From the NCBI GenBank assembly GCA_032433595.1, contig JASWJB010000027.1, forward strand, positions 62,001-126,000: DNA of 64,000 nucleotides, read 5' to 3'. A program made the position numbers and the translations under genes. This document shows positions 23,797-34,445 of the stretch, in pieces. Position 1 is the stretch's first letter, and each line of letters starts with the position of its first letter. The stretch comes from Conoideocrella luteorostrata. Lineage: Eukaryota > Ascomycota > Sordariomycetes > Hypocreales > Clavicipitaceae. A model generated the notes under the pieces. The model made no database searches. It was not told the DNA's origin and saw only the letters and a list, made by a program, of their open reading frames with translations.

Positions 23797-24315
23797 TCAG
23801 CCGTCAATAGCAACCGTGTACCTGATAATGTCACCAATCATGTCGGACAAATATGTCCCTTCCTTGACAGTGAAATGTACACATCCACCCTGGTTCTCGC
23901 ATTCGTCTAACATGCTCAACCAATTGGCCTGGACGTTATTGATCAAACTCTCAGGGGATTTTCTGCAATGCAAGCGCTCGATCCATTCGTCTTTTGAGTC
24001 CTTGTTTGGATAGACCAGAGCGTAATTCCGGCCCTGCTCGACTAATGCTGAGCGTATTTCTTCATGGGTCGACAGCAGGATGATCGTGTTCGGTGCAATC
24101 GATTTCTCGACCAATGCAGTATAGGACTCTTTGAAGCCATTTGGGCGCAGCCTCTCTTCTTTGGGAACAAGCGAGGAATCCAGATCGATGACGTTGTAGT
24201 TCAAGTCAGTTGCATGTTTGGCTAGGTAGGACTTTCCTGCCGCAATAAATGCAGATATTATAATGCATCCGGAATTAGCAGACTGTGGCTCTGATGAAAG
24301 AATTCCCGAAGACAT
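23797..24315 (-). CDS. Small P-loop NTPase/kinase-like protein of phage/bacterial type
   Basis: Intronless 172-aa frame. The N-terminus CIIISAFIAAGKSYLAKH is a Walker-A-like strand-loop-helix. The loop keeps GKS, but the leading Gly-x-x-Gly is replaced (FIAA), so nucleotide binding may be weakened. NVIDLDSS follows as in P-loop nucleotide kinases. Later blocks (IILLSTHEEIRSALVEQGRNYALVYPNK, EWIERL, EGTYLSDMIGDIIRY) match, from memory, small hypothetical P-loop proteins common in bacteria and phages. No signal peptide or membrane segment is present, so it is probably cytosolic. A compact, single-exon gene among intron-rich neighbours, with a family centred in prokaryotes, suggests horizontal acquisition. 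The substrate is unknown. It is flanked by NLR relics on one side and intergenic DNA on the other. Confidence 0.75.
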   Translation of the reverse strand: MSSGILSSEPQSANSGCIIISAFIAAGKSYLAKHATDLNYNVIDLDSSLVPKEERLRPNGFKESYTALVEKSIAPNTIILLSTHEEIRSALVEQGRNYALVYPNKDSKDEWIERLHCRKSPESLINNVQANWLSMLDECENQGGCVHFTVKEGTYLSDMIGDIIRYTVAIDG

Positions 24316-25934
24316 AGCTGGGCAAATCGCTGATAATTGATAATCGTGATAAGGGTTGGATTGTCTTGGTGGGAATTTGATGTGGGAAGGAAGCTCCCGA
24401 TCATTTTATCTGTCCATTGCGTGAGGCCGCTGACGGGCTGACGGGTATGCTTGTCGGTGATTGGCACTCTGTGTGACAAGCCACAGCCCCGGGGCGCCTA
24501 GGAGGAACACAGCCACTTCAGGCATTAGGCAGAGCAGGCAAAAGGGGATGATGGGTCGTGTACTCCGTAAATTTGGCCGACTCTGGCACTCCCTCCCGAA
24601 ATGCATAAAGCCTTGCAAAACACCTTGCAAGGCACCCAACTAGTCGTAGGTCGATAATGACTTTCGCTTCCGATGCCGCCGACATGGTTTGTTGAGCGAG
24701 CCGCCTCGATATCCCGCGATAGAGCATATTCAGTTCAGTCTACTCCACACTCCGCACATGACGGTCATTTATTCCATATTCATTTGAGAGGCCGGAAAAA
24801 TAATACTACGATACCAAAAATAATAATTGGATCAAGCACAACTACGGAGTACTGCTGACATAACCAACTACTCTGTATTCCGTAGGTTGGAAGGTAGTGT
24901 CTGGTTAACTGCTCGCTCCCTACTACCTACTCCCTACCTTAATTAACAATGTGCTCGAAACATCACTATCTATGAGATCATTGTGGCAAACGTCCCCTAG
25001 ATAAAGAGATAAGGAGTGAAGAATGACCGCGCGGCCACTGAGTATTGCCCCGAGAAATGCTCAAGTGTCTTGGACGGCAATGAGACATTCTGAGGAAAAC
25101 ATATCCGCTCATATCAAGGATCTCTGATTTGAGCGCCTGCCATTGGCTAGGTGAAGTCGCCAAGGATCGCCCCCCGAGGAGCAATCTGTACACGAGCATA
25201 ATGGCCCAAACTGATTTGTAAATGCTGTTTGGCGTCAAACGCAGTGCATGGCTATTTTAATGTACTCCTAACTCCGTACTTCGTAGTTAGATTGTCCTCA
25301 ATATGGCGGTGCGGGCCGTCGAAATCGACGAATGGCTGGCTGCATTTGGGGTTGCATGGCGTCCCATGGTCCGCCCGATCGCATCCCGTGTCAAGATTCA
25401 AGCATCTCGGAGGTTGCATACCAGTCATGATTACTCCGTACGACGCATTGATTTTCAAAGAACAAAGTCGCCAGCGACCGGCAACGGCGTGCCGTGTGGC
25501 GCGCAAAGCTTGGGTCTGATGTCTTAGGCGTGCTGCCGAAGCGGAAGCCGCCCTAGGTTGACAAGATTGAGAGTAAACAAGAGCAGACCCATGTGCTCAG
25601 GCGCTTCAGGGTGCAATGTCTCTGCCAGATAGATAGCTGTTTCGTCTACCGAGATTATCGACGCCGGTTATCCGTCCCTGCGGTACTCCGTACATATCTG
25701 ACATCCACGTTCCAATCCCTCGATTTGTTCATCTGGCGTGCTGGTCCCCCGATTCTGATGCTGGCCGACGTTCTGCACTCATCTTACACTCATTTTTGTT
25801 TTCTGTCGAGGCCCATCTACCATCTATTTTCATTCATTTTCGCCTTAATTTCTGTACTTCTCTTCCTCTCTCTTTTCTCTTCTTTGTGTTTTGGCATAAC
25901 ATTATTTGAGAGACCGACGACTCCATGATACACA
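24316..25934. other. 1.6-kb intergenic region
   Basis: Upstream DNA of both the P-loop gene (-) and the second MFS gene (+). It is dense in the TACGGAGTA/TACTCCGTA word (24561, 24843, 25432, 25684, plus near copies at 24873 and 25271). No gene is recognised. The pyrimidine-rich tract at 25790-25895 is probably the 5' leader of the transporter. Confidence 0.5.
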
Positions 25935-27784
25935 ATGCCTAGACCGTTAGCGGCGGAGGACCGCCGTGGCAGCACCAACCTGTCTGAGATATGGTCCCGG
26001 GATGGCACTCTAGTAGACAGCTCATCCGACTTCGAGCTAGAGGACGGCCGTTTCCTCAAGGGAAATGTCAAAAGCCTTCTTAGAAAGATCGATCTTAATC
26101 TTATGCCGATAATTTCGGTGCTGTACCTGCTGTCATGCCTCGACCGCTCAAACTTGGGTAATGCTAGTGAAAACGGATTGACCAAAGACTTGCACATGAC
26201 GGGCAAAAATGACTTTAATGTAAGCCGATGCAAAGAAAACACTGAGGCTGGCTTGTTCTTTTTTTTGACGTCCAAGTAGTTCGCTATTTCTATTTTCTTT
26301 CCGTTTTACTTGATCGTTCAAATACCATCAAACCTTGTCATGAGAGCCTGGAGACCCTCACTATGGATACCTTCCCTCATGCTAGGATGGGCATTGATAA
26401 CCACATGTACTGGATTGGTACAGAGTTTTCCGGGTTTGCTCGTCACCCGCAGTTTTCTTGGTCTCGTCCAAGGTGGCGTCTTTCCAGGTATTGTCTACTT
26501 GTAAGTCATTGGGAACACGATTCGATGAGCAAGCAAACGGTAGAGATTACTAACATTGATCAGCATCTCAATGTGGTATCAAAGCCACGAATGTGGTCTT
26601 CGCATCGCCATGTTCTACTCCGTCGCTGTGGCTGGCACATCTTTCAACGGCCTAATCGGTAACGGGATTCTAAACTTACAGGGTGTCGCCGGTCTTGATG
26701 GTTGGCAATGGCTGTTCATAATCGAAGGGGCCATCACTTTCATCATAGGTACGTTGTACTGCTTTTTGGGGGTCTGCATTAATCAAGACAGCATATTTCC
26801 CGAAATACTAATGCCGTGTGTCTAGCTCTGGTGGCATTCAAGTTGATGCAGGATTACCCCAAAACAGCCACATTTCTCACCAAATCCGAAAGAAGAGTGG
26901 TCTTGCAGCGCCTAGACGAAGAGCAGTCCTCCATGCCGAAAGAATTTCGCATGAAGTACATCAAAGATGCGCTGCTGGACTGGAAAATCTGGGTCCACAT
27001 GGTCATTACACTGGGAGTGAGTGTCCCACAGTCGTCGATTTCGCAATTTTTGCCCGGTATCATTGAAGACTTGGGATACAAGGGCGCTCATGCCAAACTG
27101 ATGGGCATACCGCCACACATTGCTGCCGCCGTGTTTGTCATCGGAGGTGGCTTTGCAGCCGACAGACATGAACAACGAGGTATCTACATCATCGGATTCT
27201 GCATCGTTGGGTATGTATCACCACCACCCGGTCAGAGTTGAAGTTGGCCCATAACTAGTTTCAGTCTAACTCAAGCGGTATAGCATGATTGGCTTCCTGC
27301 TACTCGCGGCAGTGGAAGACCTAGTCATCGAGTACATGTCTACGTTCTTAATTGCAATCGGGACGTATCCCATTGTGCCTCAGGATTTGGCGTGGAACGC
27401 AAACAATATTGGTGGAACGACCAAGCGGGCAGTCGGTATTGCCATGCACATTGGTTTTGTAAGTTGTTCCTGTCTTAACAATGTGGATGGATGTATATGT
27501 GTTGCAGGATTGCTTGCTAATCGTCATGCCAGGGTAACTTGGGCGGCGCTATCGCCGGCTTCATCATCCGAGAGAATGATGCCCGTAGATTTGTCTCTGG
27601 TCACGGCGTGCTGCTGGGCATGATGGGCATGAGCTGTGTCCTCACCATTGTGATGACCTGGTACTGTCGCCGAGAGAACCAAGCACGCGCCTCGCGACAG
27701 TATCCTAGATTGTCGACCATTCAGGAGCGGCTGCGTGAACGTGAGCGGGGCGACAGAGCTTCGTTTTTCGTCTTGACCACCTGA
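25935..27784 (+). CDS. MFS transporter, DAL5/allantoate permease family
   Basis: Six exons (25935-26219, 26280-26500, 26564-26748, 26826-27210, 27284-27458, 27533-27784) join in phase to 500 aa. The family signature LRKIDLNLMPIISVLYLLSC with LDRSNLGNA opens TM1. FFPFYLIVQIPSN, the LGLVQGGVFPGIVY block, GWQWLFIIEG and a long central loop follow, then a second six-helix half. It is a plasma-membrane organic-anion symporter. Relatives carry tartrate, nicotinate, pantothenate and similar substrates, so the cargo cannot be named. The five introns are short (60-77 bp) and GT-AG. It is not syntenic with an enzyme gene here, and it is only distantly similar to the other DAL5-type gene at 15.6 kb, so a recent tandem duplication is not indicated. 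Confidence 0.88.
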
Positions 27785-28156
27785 TGGAGCTGCTGGACAG
27801 CATGGATATATCGGCGGTAAGAGGGTTTAACAAGGCGGATCCTCTGTGGTGGCGAGGGAGTGTAGCGGGCCGTATAATACCATAGATGCCGGGATAGATT
27901 GAAAAAGCAAATAAGCTTGATAGCGCCAGAAATTCAAGAGATAGATCAGTCTGTAGCTAAAAATATACCTTTTGATTGAATCGTAGCTTCATATACAGCA
28001 GACTACCGGGTCCGGCGATAAATGTATGTACATATGTATGAGAAGAAAAGAGAACACATCCATCCACTTCCTGCCAACCAATGTGAACACTTAGGAAACA
28101 GACTTTATAGCAAATCCATAGCGCGCGAGCTGGTCCTGGTTATTCTCATTCCACGT
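27785..28156. other. Intergenic, convergent gene ends
   Basis: 3' flanks of the transporter (+) and the RNase (-). Nothing else is seen. Confidence 0.5.
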
Positions 28157-28635
28157 TCAAGAGGTTCCAGAGCAGCCGACGAAGTTGTTGCCGCTGGCAC
28201 CGGAGTGTGTGATGACACCGGCAAGTTGGCAGCTGTCGGTGACGATGACACGGTCAGGGCCGGGAGAGCCTACATCACACCAGCACGTTAGTAAATATGG
28301 CAATGTACCAAAGACAGACGCGTTCCTCTTGCTGCTGAAGACTCACCACCGTTGTAAGCCTTGCCAGACTTCAGAATGGGGAACTCGTTGTAAGGGCCCT
28401 GAACGCCGTTGAAGTCAAACCCCTCGTAGTTGTTATATCGGTGAGGGTAAGAAGAGGAGCCTGCCGTGTCTCCCTCCTGGACGTATCCGCAGGCAGTGTT
28501 GGCGGCAGTCTGTACGGCAGAGCCGCTATACTTGACACGTCCGCAAGTGGTGCCGGAAGCTCGGTCCTGGAGATCAGCAGGGGCGGCGCTGACCAGGGCC
28601 ACGAGGGAGAGCAAGCTAACGACGGAGAACTGCAT
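28157..28635 (-). CDS. Secreted guanyl-specific ribonuclease, T1/F1 (N1) family
   Basis: Two exons, 28635-28347 and 28269-28157, give 133 aa. Residues 1-18 are a signal peptide ([19 protein letters not shown]) and a short propeptide follows. All catalytic residues of RNase T1 can be lined up: the Tyr and His of [13 protein letters not shown], Glu in YNEFPIL, Arg in GPDRVIV and His in [11 protein letters not shown]. The paired cysteines are also present. It cleaves single-stranded RNA after G through a 2',3'-cyclic intermediate, outside the cell. It is a simple T1/F1 enzyme and lacks the extended loops of ribotoxins. The intron falls inside the GGSPG loop (donor GTGAGT). One TACGGAGTA site lies about 30 bp upstream of the start codon. 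Confidence 0.93.
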
Positions 28636-30823
28636 GTTGGCGGATGTGAATAGTGCTGCGTGTACGGAGTAGTCACAAAGGTATTAAACTACGAAGCGTG
28701 ATATGAATAAGAGCCGGCAACGAAAAAGGGAGGCGGGCATGAGAGGCCTTTTTAAATGCCCATCATTTAGTCCGGGCTCTTCGAGCACCGGCTGTTCCTC
28801 TGGACTCCGGATTGTACGATAACAGGTGCCGGCGCCTCCTCCTCGTGTTGAACATAAGCCAGCTACAAGCTAAGGTTCGCGGGGATGGGGCATCAGCTGG
28901 AATTGGCGCCGATCGTCAAGGGGAGCCAGCCACTAGGATCCTCACCCACGACCACGACGGCCACGACGGCCACCGACCTTCCCAAGATGCGCAGTATGGC
29001 CCGGGCCTCCTAGCCTCACATGGTGTAGATAAGGACTGCTGACTGGTGGGACCCCCGATGGCATCGCGGGTGTGCCCTGGAATAGGCATTTTGGATGAAT
29101 TGGCAAACACCCAAGACTGGCCTGGCGGGAAATAGGCTACCCACATGGCTGACTGTGCTTGGAGAGATCTTGCTATATTATTAGTGGAAAAGGCAACCAT
29201 TCGCCGATCGACGGCTCCCTGCAATTAGCGGATGGCTGTATTGTATGTACGACTTACGGGGTAGCCATCCAGCCATCTCGGACCTGGAAACTCTGGCTTT
29301 CTAGGTGCCGACTGGGGTGTGCTGGAGCGGCCGTCTCCGAAGAATAATAGACTACTCCATAGAATCGTAATATTGTACCCCGTACGGAGTAATAGTTGAG
29401 CTCTGCTGGATAAATAGCCAAGAAACCGACCATCCTGGATATCTAGGTAACGTAGTGTCGTGGCCGAGCATCGTGTTTCAGCTAAAGAGGAAGCTCCCAG
29501 ATGCAGCAAAATGCCACTGGAAAAGGAACTCGGCACTTCGTACGGAGTGCACATAACCAACCCATTATTCATTCTACTCGCAAAGCTCGTTAGTCATCGG
29601 TCGGGGCATACAAAGCGTAAGCAGAGACAGACAGGGCCAGCAATCTAGGCAGGGCTTAACCCACACCGTATAACGCCCCTTCAGACTCCGTACAAACTAT
29701 AGGTCCAAGATGACCCGACTTTTCCAGAACACTCCGACGCCTTCGAGTGCACCTATCAGGCGATACCCGAAAGGGCTGTCAATTGGGTGCCACTCGGTGT
29801 GCTTACTGGCAACGCTCGGATAAAGTCCTTTAGCGTGCACCAGTTGATTCGAGGCGCAAGGGAGGCTCATCCAGAGCGGGGAGGAAGAGGAGGGGCTTGG
29901 CTGTCAAGATTCAAAGATCCCCCAAGCCATTGTCAGCGTCGTCTAGCTGCGACCGATTGGGAAGGTAGCTCTTCTAATGCGCACACAATCGACTGTTGTG
30001 CAGATTTATACCGAGCAGATGGGCGAAATACAGCGAAATGATTCCTTCACGCAAAACTAAGCGAGCTGTCAATGCGGTCCAGTTCGATGCCATCGGGTGA
30101 CGTGTTTGATACTCGTACCACAATCTCGCTTTCTGGAAGCCGTTGTCTAGACACACGAGCTTGAGGATTATAGCAAGTAATAGGATAAAGCTGCCTTTCT
30201 AAGTCGCTGGAAACTGGCGAGTCTTCGTGGCGTTGAACTCCGCCTCGAGCCCGTCATGTTTTCGTATTGCATCTATAAGAGTATGTGCATAATCTCCGCA
30301 CTGATTAGAGTTCTCGATTACGATTGCTGCTGGGTTTGGGTTGAGAGCATAACAAAGCTTATCGAATGAATGATGGAGAGCTGGCGTCCATACTCACCCC
30401 CGCTCATTGGCGATTCTGGTCTAGAATGTCTTGGACTTCTTATTACTATGCGTCGGAGCGAGAAAAAATAATGTGACACATAAGCTCACGCGACTACATA
30501 GCATATCAAGACTTTGACGCACAGTCATCGATTAGATCACTGCTAATTGTGCCCACGTGGCTATCGACCTTGCTCATTGCCTACGTAGGAGACGTGAAAA
30601 GAAGGTGTGTGCAGGCGACGACGATGAGTAAATACAATTGATTGTATTGCATATCACTTGTTACTATCATACCATGGCCACTCTTGAGTCATTTGAGATA
30701 CCGGCCCGACCTTCTGCTAGCAGTTCAGCTTTGTTATACTAATCTTACAAGCTTGTCACGCTTCGCCATTGCAAGCTTCTTCTCCACCAAGCTTGGTCAA
30801 TCAAATGCAAGAGCATGTGCTTC
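28636..30823. other. 2.2-kb intergenic region
   Basis: Upstream DNA of the RNase gene and 3' flank of the Asn/Gln-repeat gene. TACGGAGTA-type sites occur at 28663 and 29383, with near copies at 29540 and 29684. A TTTAAAAA box sits about 115 bp upstream of the RNase start. Open frames on both strands look random. Confidence 0.5.
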
Positions 30824-32093
30824 TTAGTCCTCTGAGTTGGAAGCCTTCTGGTCCTTGTTCTGACCTTGATTTTGGTTGTTCTGGTTGTTCTGACCCTTGT
30901 TTTGGTCCTTGTTTTGGTCCTTGTTTTGGTCCTTGTTTTGGTCCTTGTTTTGGTCCTTGTTTTGGTCCTTGTTTTGGTCCTTGTTTTGGTCCTTGTTTTG
31001 GTCCTTGTTTTGGTCCTTGTTCTGGTTGTTCTGGTTGTTGTTCTGGTTGTTTTGATCCTTGTTCTGGTCTTTGTTTTGGTTATTCTGGTTGTTGTTCTGG
31101 TTGTTTTGATCCTTGTTCTGGTCTTTGTTTTGGTTATTCTGGTTGTTGTTGTGGTTGTTTTGGTCCTTGTTCTGGTCCTTGTTCTGGTTATTCTGGTTGT
31201 TATTCTGGTCCTTGTTTTGGTTGTTCTTATCTTTGTTCTGGTTGTTATTCTGGTTGTTGTTCTGGTCCTTGTTTTGGTTGTTCTTATCCTTGTTCTGGTT
31301 GTTATTCTGGCCCTTGTTGCCGTTCTGCCCTGTTTCAGTACCATTGTTCTTGTTGCCACCGTTACCAACTCGACCATTCTGCCCTTGGTTCTTGTTACCG
31401 TTTTGGTTGTTATTGTTGTTGTTTCCATTGCAGGAGTTGTTGTTACCCTTGTTGCCGTTGCCAGCCCTGTTCTTGCCGTTGCGGCCCTTGCCCTTCTTAC
31501 CGTCCTTGTTGCCGTTGTTGCCATTGCCAGGTGCAGTACCGTTGTTTCCTCCAACACCTCCAGCGCCGCCCTTGTTCCCATCTATGACACCGGCGTTGTT
31601 GTTGTTGTTGTTGCCTCCAGCACCACCTTTGTTCTGCTGGCCGTTGTTCTTCTGGCCGTTGTTCTGCTGGCCGTTGTTCTGCTGACCGTTGTTCTGCTGG
31701 CCGTTGTTCTGCTGGCCATTATTCTGCTGGCCATTATTCTGCTGGCCGTTGTTTTGCTGGCCATTGTTCTGCTTGCCATTCGGGTCGACAAAACCGCAGC
31801 CAGTCTTTCCAGCCTGGAACTGGGCGCCAAGACCGGAGCAGACACCAACACCTCCATTCTGCTGAGCACAGCAGTTCGATGCGCAATCGGCATTACTTAG
31901 ACACTGCCCGGTGATGAATTGCTTGCCTTGTCCGTTGCCCACATTGTTGGCACCGGCGGGATCAGGTCCAGCAGCATAGACCGTCACGGCCACTAGAATG
32001 TCATGTTAGATAACTAGTTAGGAGCCGGCTAGTTGAGATCAAGCGTCATATATACGTACAAGCGAGGACAGAGGCAAAGGCGGCGCGAACCAT
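30824..32093 (-). CDS. BAS2-like secreted Cys-rich protein with long Asn/Gln-rich repeat tail
   Basis: Exon 1 (32093-32060) and exon 2 (31992-30824) give 400 aa. Residues 1-20 are a signal peptide (MVRAAFASVLALAVTVYA). A Cys-rich module at about 40-85 reads KQFITGQCLSNADCASNCC, then GVCSGLGAQFQAGKTGCGF, closely resembling the small BAS2 (biotrophy-associated secreted protein 2) family, which normally ends near here. Instead about 310 residues follow: first about nine QNNGQ-type 15-bp units (31660-31780), then a Gly/Asn/Lys-rich stretch. Next come (N)NQNKDQ units, and finally about eleven near-perfect 12-bp NKDQ units (30897-31023). The tail is hydrophilic, disordered and prion-like in composition. 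A role as an extracellular or cell-wall adhesive or effector is only an inference. A TATA-like TATATATA stretch lies about 250 bp upstream. Repeat-number variation between strains is likely. Confidence 0.82.
30888..31790. repeat. Coding tandem repeats (12- and 15-bp units)
   Basis: Triplet-phased minisatellite inside the BAS2-like gene. The most homogeneous block, about eleven copies of a TTTTGGTCCTTG-type 12-mer, is at 30897-31023. A second block of about nine 15-mers is at 31660-31780. The homogeneity of the 12-mer block suggests recent expansion. Confidence 0.9.
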
Positions 32094-33427
32094 TTTGCTT
32101 AGTCGTCTTCGAAATGGATTATTTTACCTCTAAAAAATGGTATGAAAGGAGAGAGAAGAAGAAGAGAATATAATAAAGTGTGTTGAAGAAATGCGTAGCA
32201 CCGGTGCTATGGTGAATGGAATAGAAAGTAAGGAAAGAATCGACTCCAGGTCGTCTGCTGGATGCTCTGTGAGTGGAAATGAGGCGCTTGCTTGCACAGG
32301 ACAAGAATCACCATTTTTCTCTCGATAACTTCTGTCCATCTATATATACTCCAGCGTTCAAAACGGATCGACTGGATCCCTTCTCGAAATCCTGCTGGTC
32401 CGATGTGGTGATCGTCAACATCAGACATTCTGAACATGGGTTGAAACTTGGCTTCGAACTTGGCTTTTCGGGGCGCTCTAGTGAGGAACTGTTGGGATGA
32501 AAGGGAAAAAACAAAGCCAAGGACCCTCCCCGAGATGATCATCTATTTTTTGCATCTTGGCGGTTGCGGTTTGAGAATGTAGGGGCGTGGGGGCCATCCG
32601 CGACAAGTGGTCTGCATCTTGCGACGTGAGTTGTTGCACGTTGGGCGGCGCGGCGAGGCTGCGCCGACCGTACCGGCCTTGAAACCGCCGTTCTTCTCGG
32701 AGCGACTCTGAGCATGAATCCTCTTTTGGGACATTCTGGTCAATGAGAGCCGATCCTCAGAAAACACATCCCTGTTGTGGGAGCAACCCGCAGGCGGGTC
32801 AGCAACGACCTGCACGCATCGTGGGTGCTACACCTGTGGCGCCGCCCGAAACGCGTGAATCACGGGTTGCCGGTTTCGAACCAGCGCTTGCGTGCGCAGC
32901 GAAGCCCTTTCCACGAGCTGCTATGGCGTCGCTATTCCCTTTATGGTTTAGCCTGCCACGCTGCTCATGGTCTTCCCCATTGGCTTGCTGCCTTTCGGGG
33001 ACTTGTGCCATCTGAGCTCCGTCTCAAGTCAAGCACTCTGCATGCAGCTCTGAAATTAGGCATAAAACGCCGAGCAAGCAGGGCGTTGATGGGTGAGTGT
33101 AAAAGTGGCGCTAAAAAGCGGCCGCTAGTCACGACTGCCAACAAGCGTGTCAAGGTACGGAGTGACCCGCGGAGTAATAGTGTCCGTCGTTGTACTACGT
33201 GTGCTGAGACTGAATGTCACCGAATGACTCTGAGCAGCGGAGAGTTGTATTGAACCACATCTACTCTATAGTTACTTCAATAGCCTTTATGGCCCATGTT
33301 ATATATAGTACAATAGAACGTTAATGTCTTGAGCATATGCCCACTCGAGATGCATACGAATGGCATGGCAACGGAAACTTCAGCAACCGAAAACGTTGAC
33401 CAACCTAGTCAGTGGTCCATCATCTCC
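32094..33427. other. 1.3-kb intergenic region with GC-rich insert
   Basis: Upstream DNA of the BAS2-like gene (TATATATA near 32338). A GC-richer block at about 32630-33015 looks like an inserted element and is listed separately. No intact gene is supported. The + strand frame 32777-33253 is probably part of the element. Confidence 0.5.
32630..33015 (-). mobile_element. Possible tRNA-derived SINE or other short repeat element
   Basis: On the minus strand an A-box-like string (TAGCAGCTCGTGG, 32923-32911) is followed by a perfect B-box core GGTTCGAAACC (32882-32872). The B box sits in a T-arm-like hairpin (GCTGG, 7-nt loop, CCGGC). The 7-bp acceptor stem of a real tRNA does not form, so this is not a tRNA gene. 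The block is more GC-rich than its surroundings. Boundaries and target-site duplications were not found, so the extent is a guess. Confidence 0.35.
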
Positions 33428-34445
33428 CTATTCATCACGAATCACTCGCACAGTGTCTTTGGCCCCTGGGGGCCTGGTCCAACCAGGTGGCACTCGTAGA
33501 GACTCCTTGTATTCCTGCATTTGGCGTCTGCCTTCCTCGGTGTCGGTGTCGAAGTGTCTGATTTCTATTTCTGGATAGTAGATAAAGCAGCCCTGTTCGT
33601 CACAAAAGAAAATACGCGCAAGAGCATTAGTAGAGCTGTTGTCAGTCTGGGATTGGGTTTGGGGGAAACACTTGCGTTTTGTAGCTGAAGCGCCACTTTC
33701 TGCGCGTCGTCAGCTGACATGCCGCCAATGACTCTGTTGACCCATCTCATCGAGCCAGTTTCCAGTGCAGCCTGCATGTGAGGGGAGAATGATTCAAACG
33801 TTTCCCTGGCCTTCCTTTCGTCCTCGTGCTCAGCGTCGCGTCGCGGGACCCTGGTGTAAAGTAACCCAATGTCCATGCCGAAGCGCATTTCGGCTCGCTC
33901 CCCAGTTTTTTCACCCTGTGCGATATATTGCTCTTCCACTTCTCTGAGCAATTTTTCTGTTCTTGTCTCTCTGACCTTTTCGTTGTGTATTTGTCGGATT
34001 TTCCGCATTGTTTCGTTGACACTGGTCCTGAAAGACTCTCGGTCTTGGGGCCGCGAAGCCATACGGTTCATGAACCTGATAGCACCGGCAAGATCACAAT
34101 CTTCGATAAACTTGAGGATCAATGCCTGATGTAAGTATTGCAATGCTTGGGCATCATTGTCTTGGTGGAGTTCTTCGGCAACGGCCTCGGCAAGAAGACA
34201 ATCTGTCTTGGGGTCTCTAAGAACATCAAAGTGGGCAGTGATGAAGGCAAGACTGGCTTGGAGATCTGAAGCTTTGATTTGGGCAAACTTCTTCGCATAG
34301 GATGATTCCCAAGCGCCGGCTGGGTTAGCTGCATCGGTGCCAGTGCCGCCACTGGCGTCCTGACGCACGATAGACGTTAGTTTCCAGTTGGTTTATTTGC
34401 AGGATGAGGGGTGGATTAGATTCATACCTTGCTGTTGTTGACCAT
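33428..34445 (-). CDS. Cdc37-like protein lacking the N-terminal kinase-binding domain
   Basis: Three exons: 34445-34428, 34359-33676 and 33592-33428, 288 aa. After a short leader, residues about 20-140 match the Hsp90-binding domain of Cdc37 (SYAKKFAQIKASDLQASLAF, CLLAEAVAEEL, YLHQALILKFIEDCDLAGAI). The C-terminal helical domain follows (ERKARETFESFSPHMQAALE, GSMRWVNRVIGGM, FDTDTEEGRRQMQEY). Canonical Cdc37 is about 500 aa and begins with a conserved Trp/Ser14 kinase-binding region. That region is absent here, and the ATG lies in a small first exon with a good donor. The second intron uses a GC donor (GCAAGT). It may bind Hsp90 without recruiting kinases, but this is inference. It is a paralogue, since an essential full-length Cdc37 must exist elsewhere. 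Confidence 0.8.

Noticed and set aside
15560..27784. Recent duplication of the two DAL5-type transporters
   Set aside because: Different intron positions and low identity in the motifs; same family but old paralogues.
30866..31900. 344-aa plus-strand frame of repeated Val-Leu
   Set aside because: It is the antisense of the Asn/Gln repeat; open only because of the repeat composition.
32777..33253. 158-aa plus-strand frame
   Set aside because: It runs through the putative SINE-like GC-rich block; no start context, domain or splice logic.
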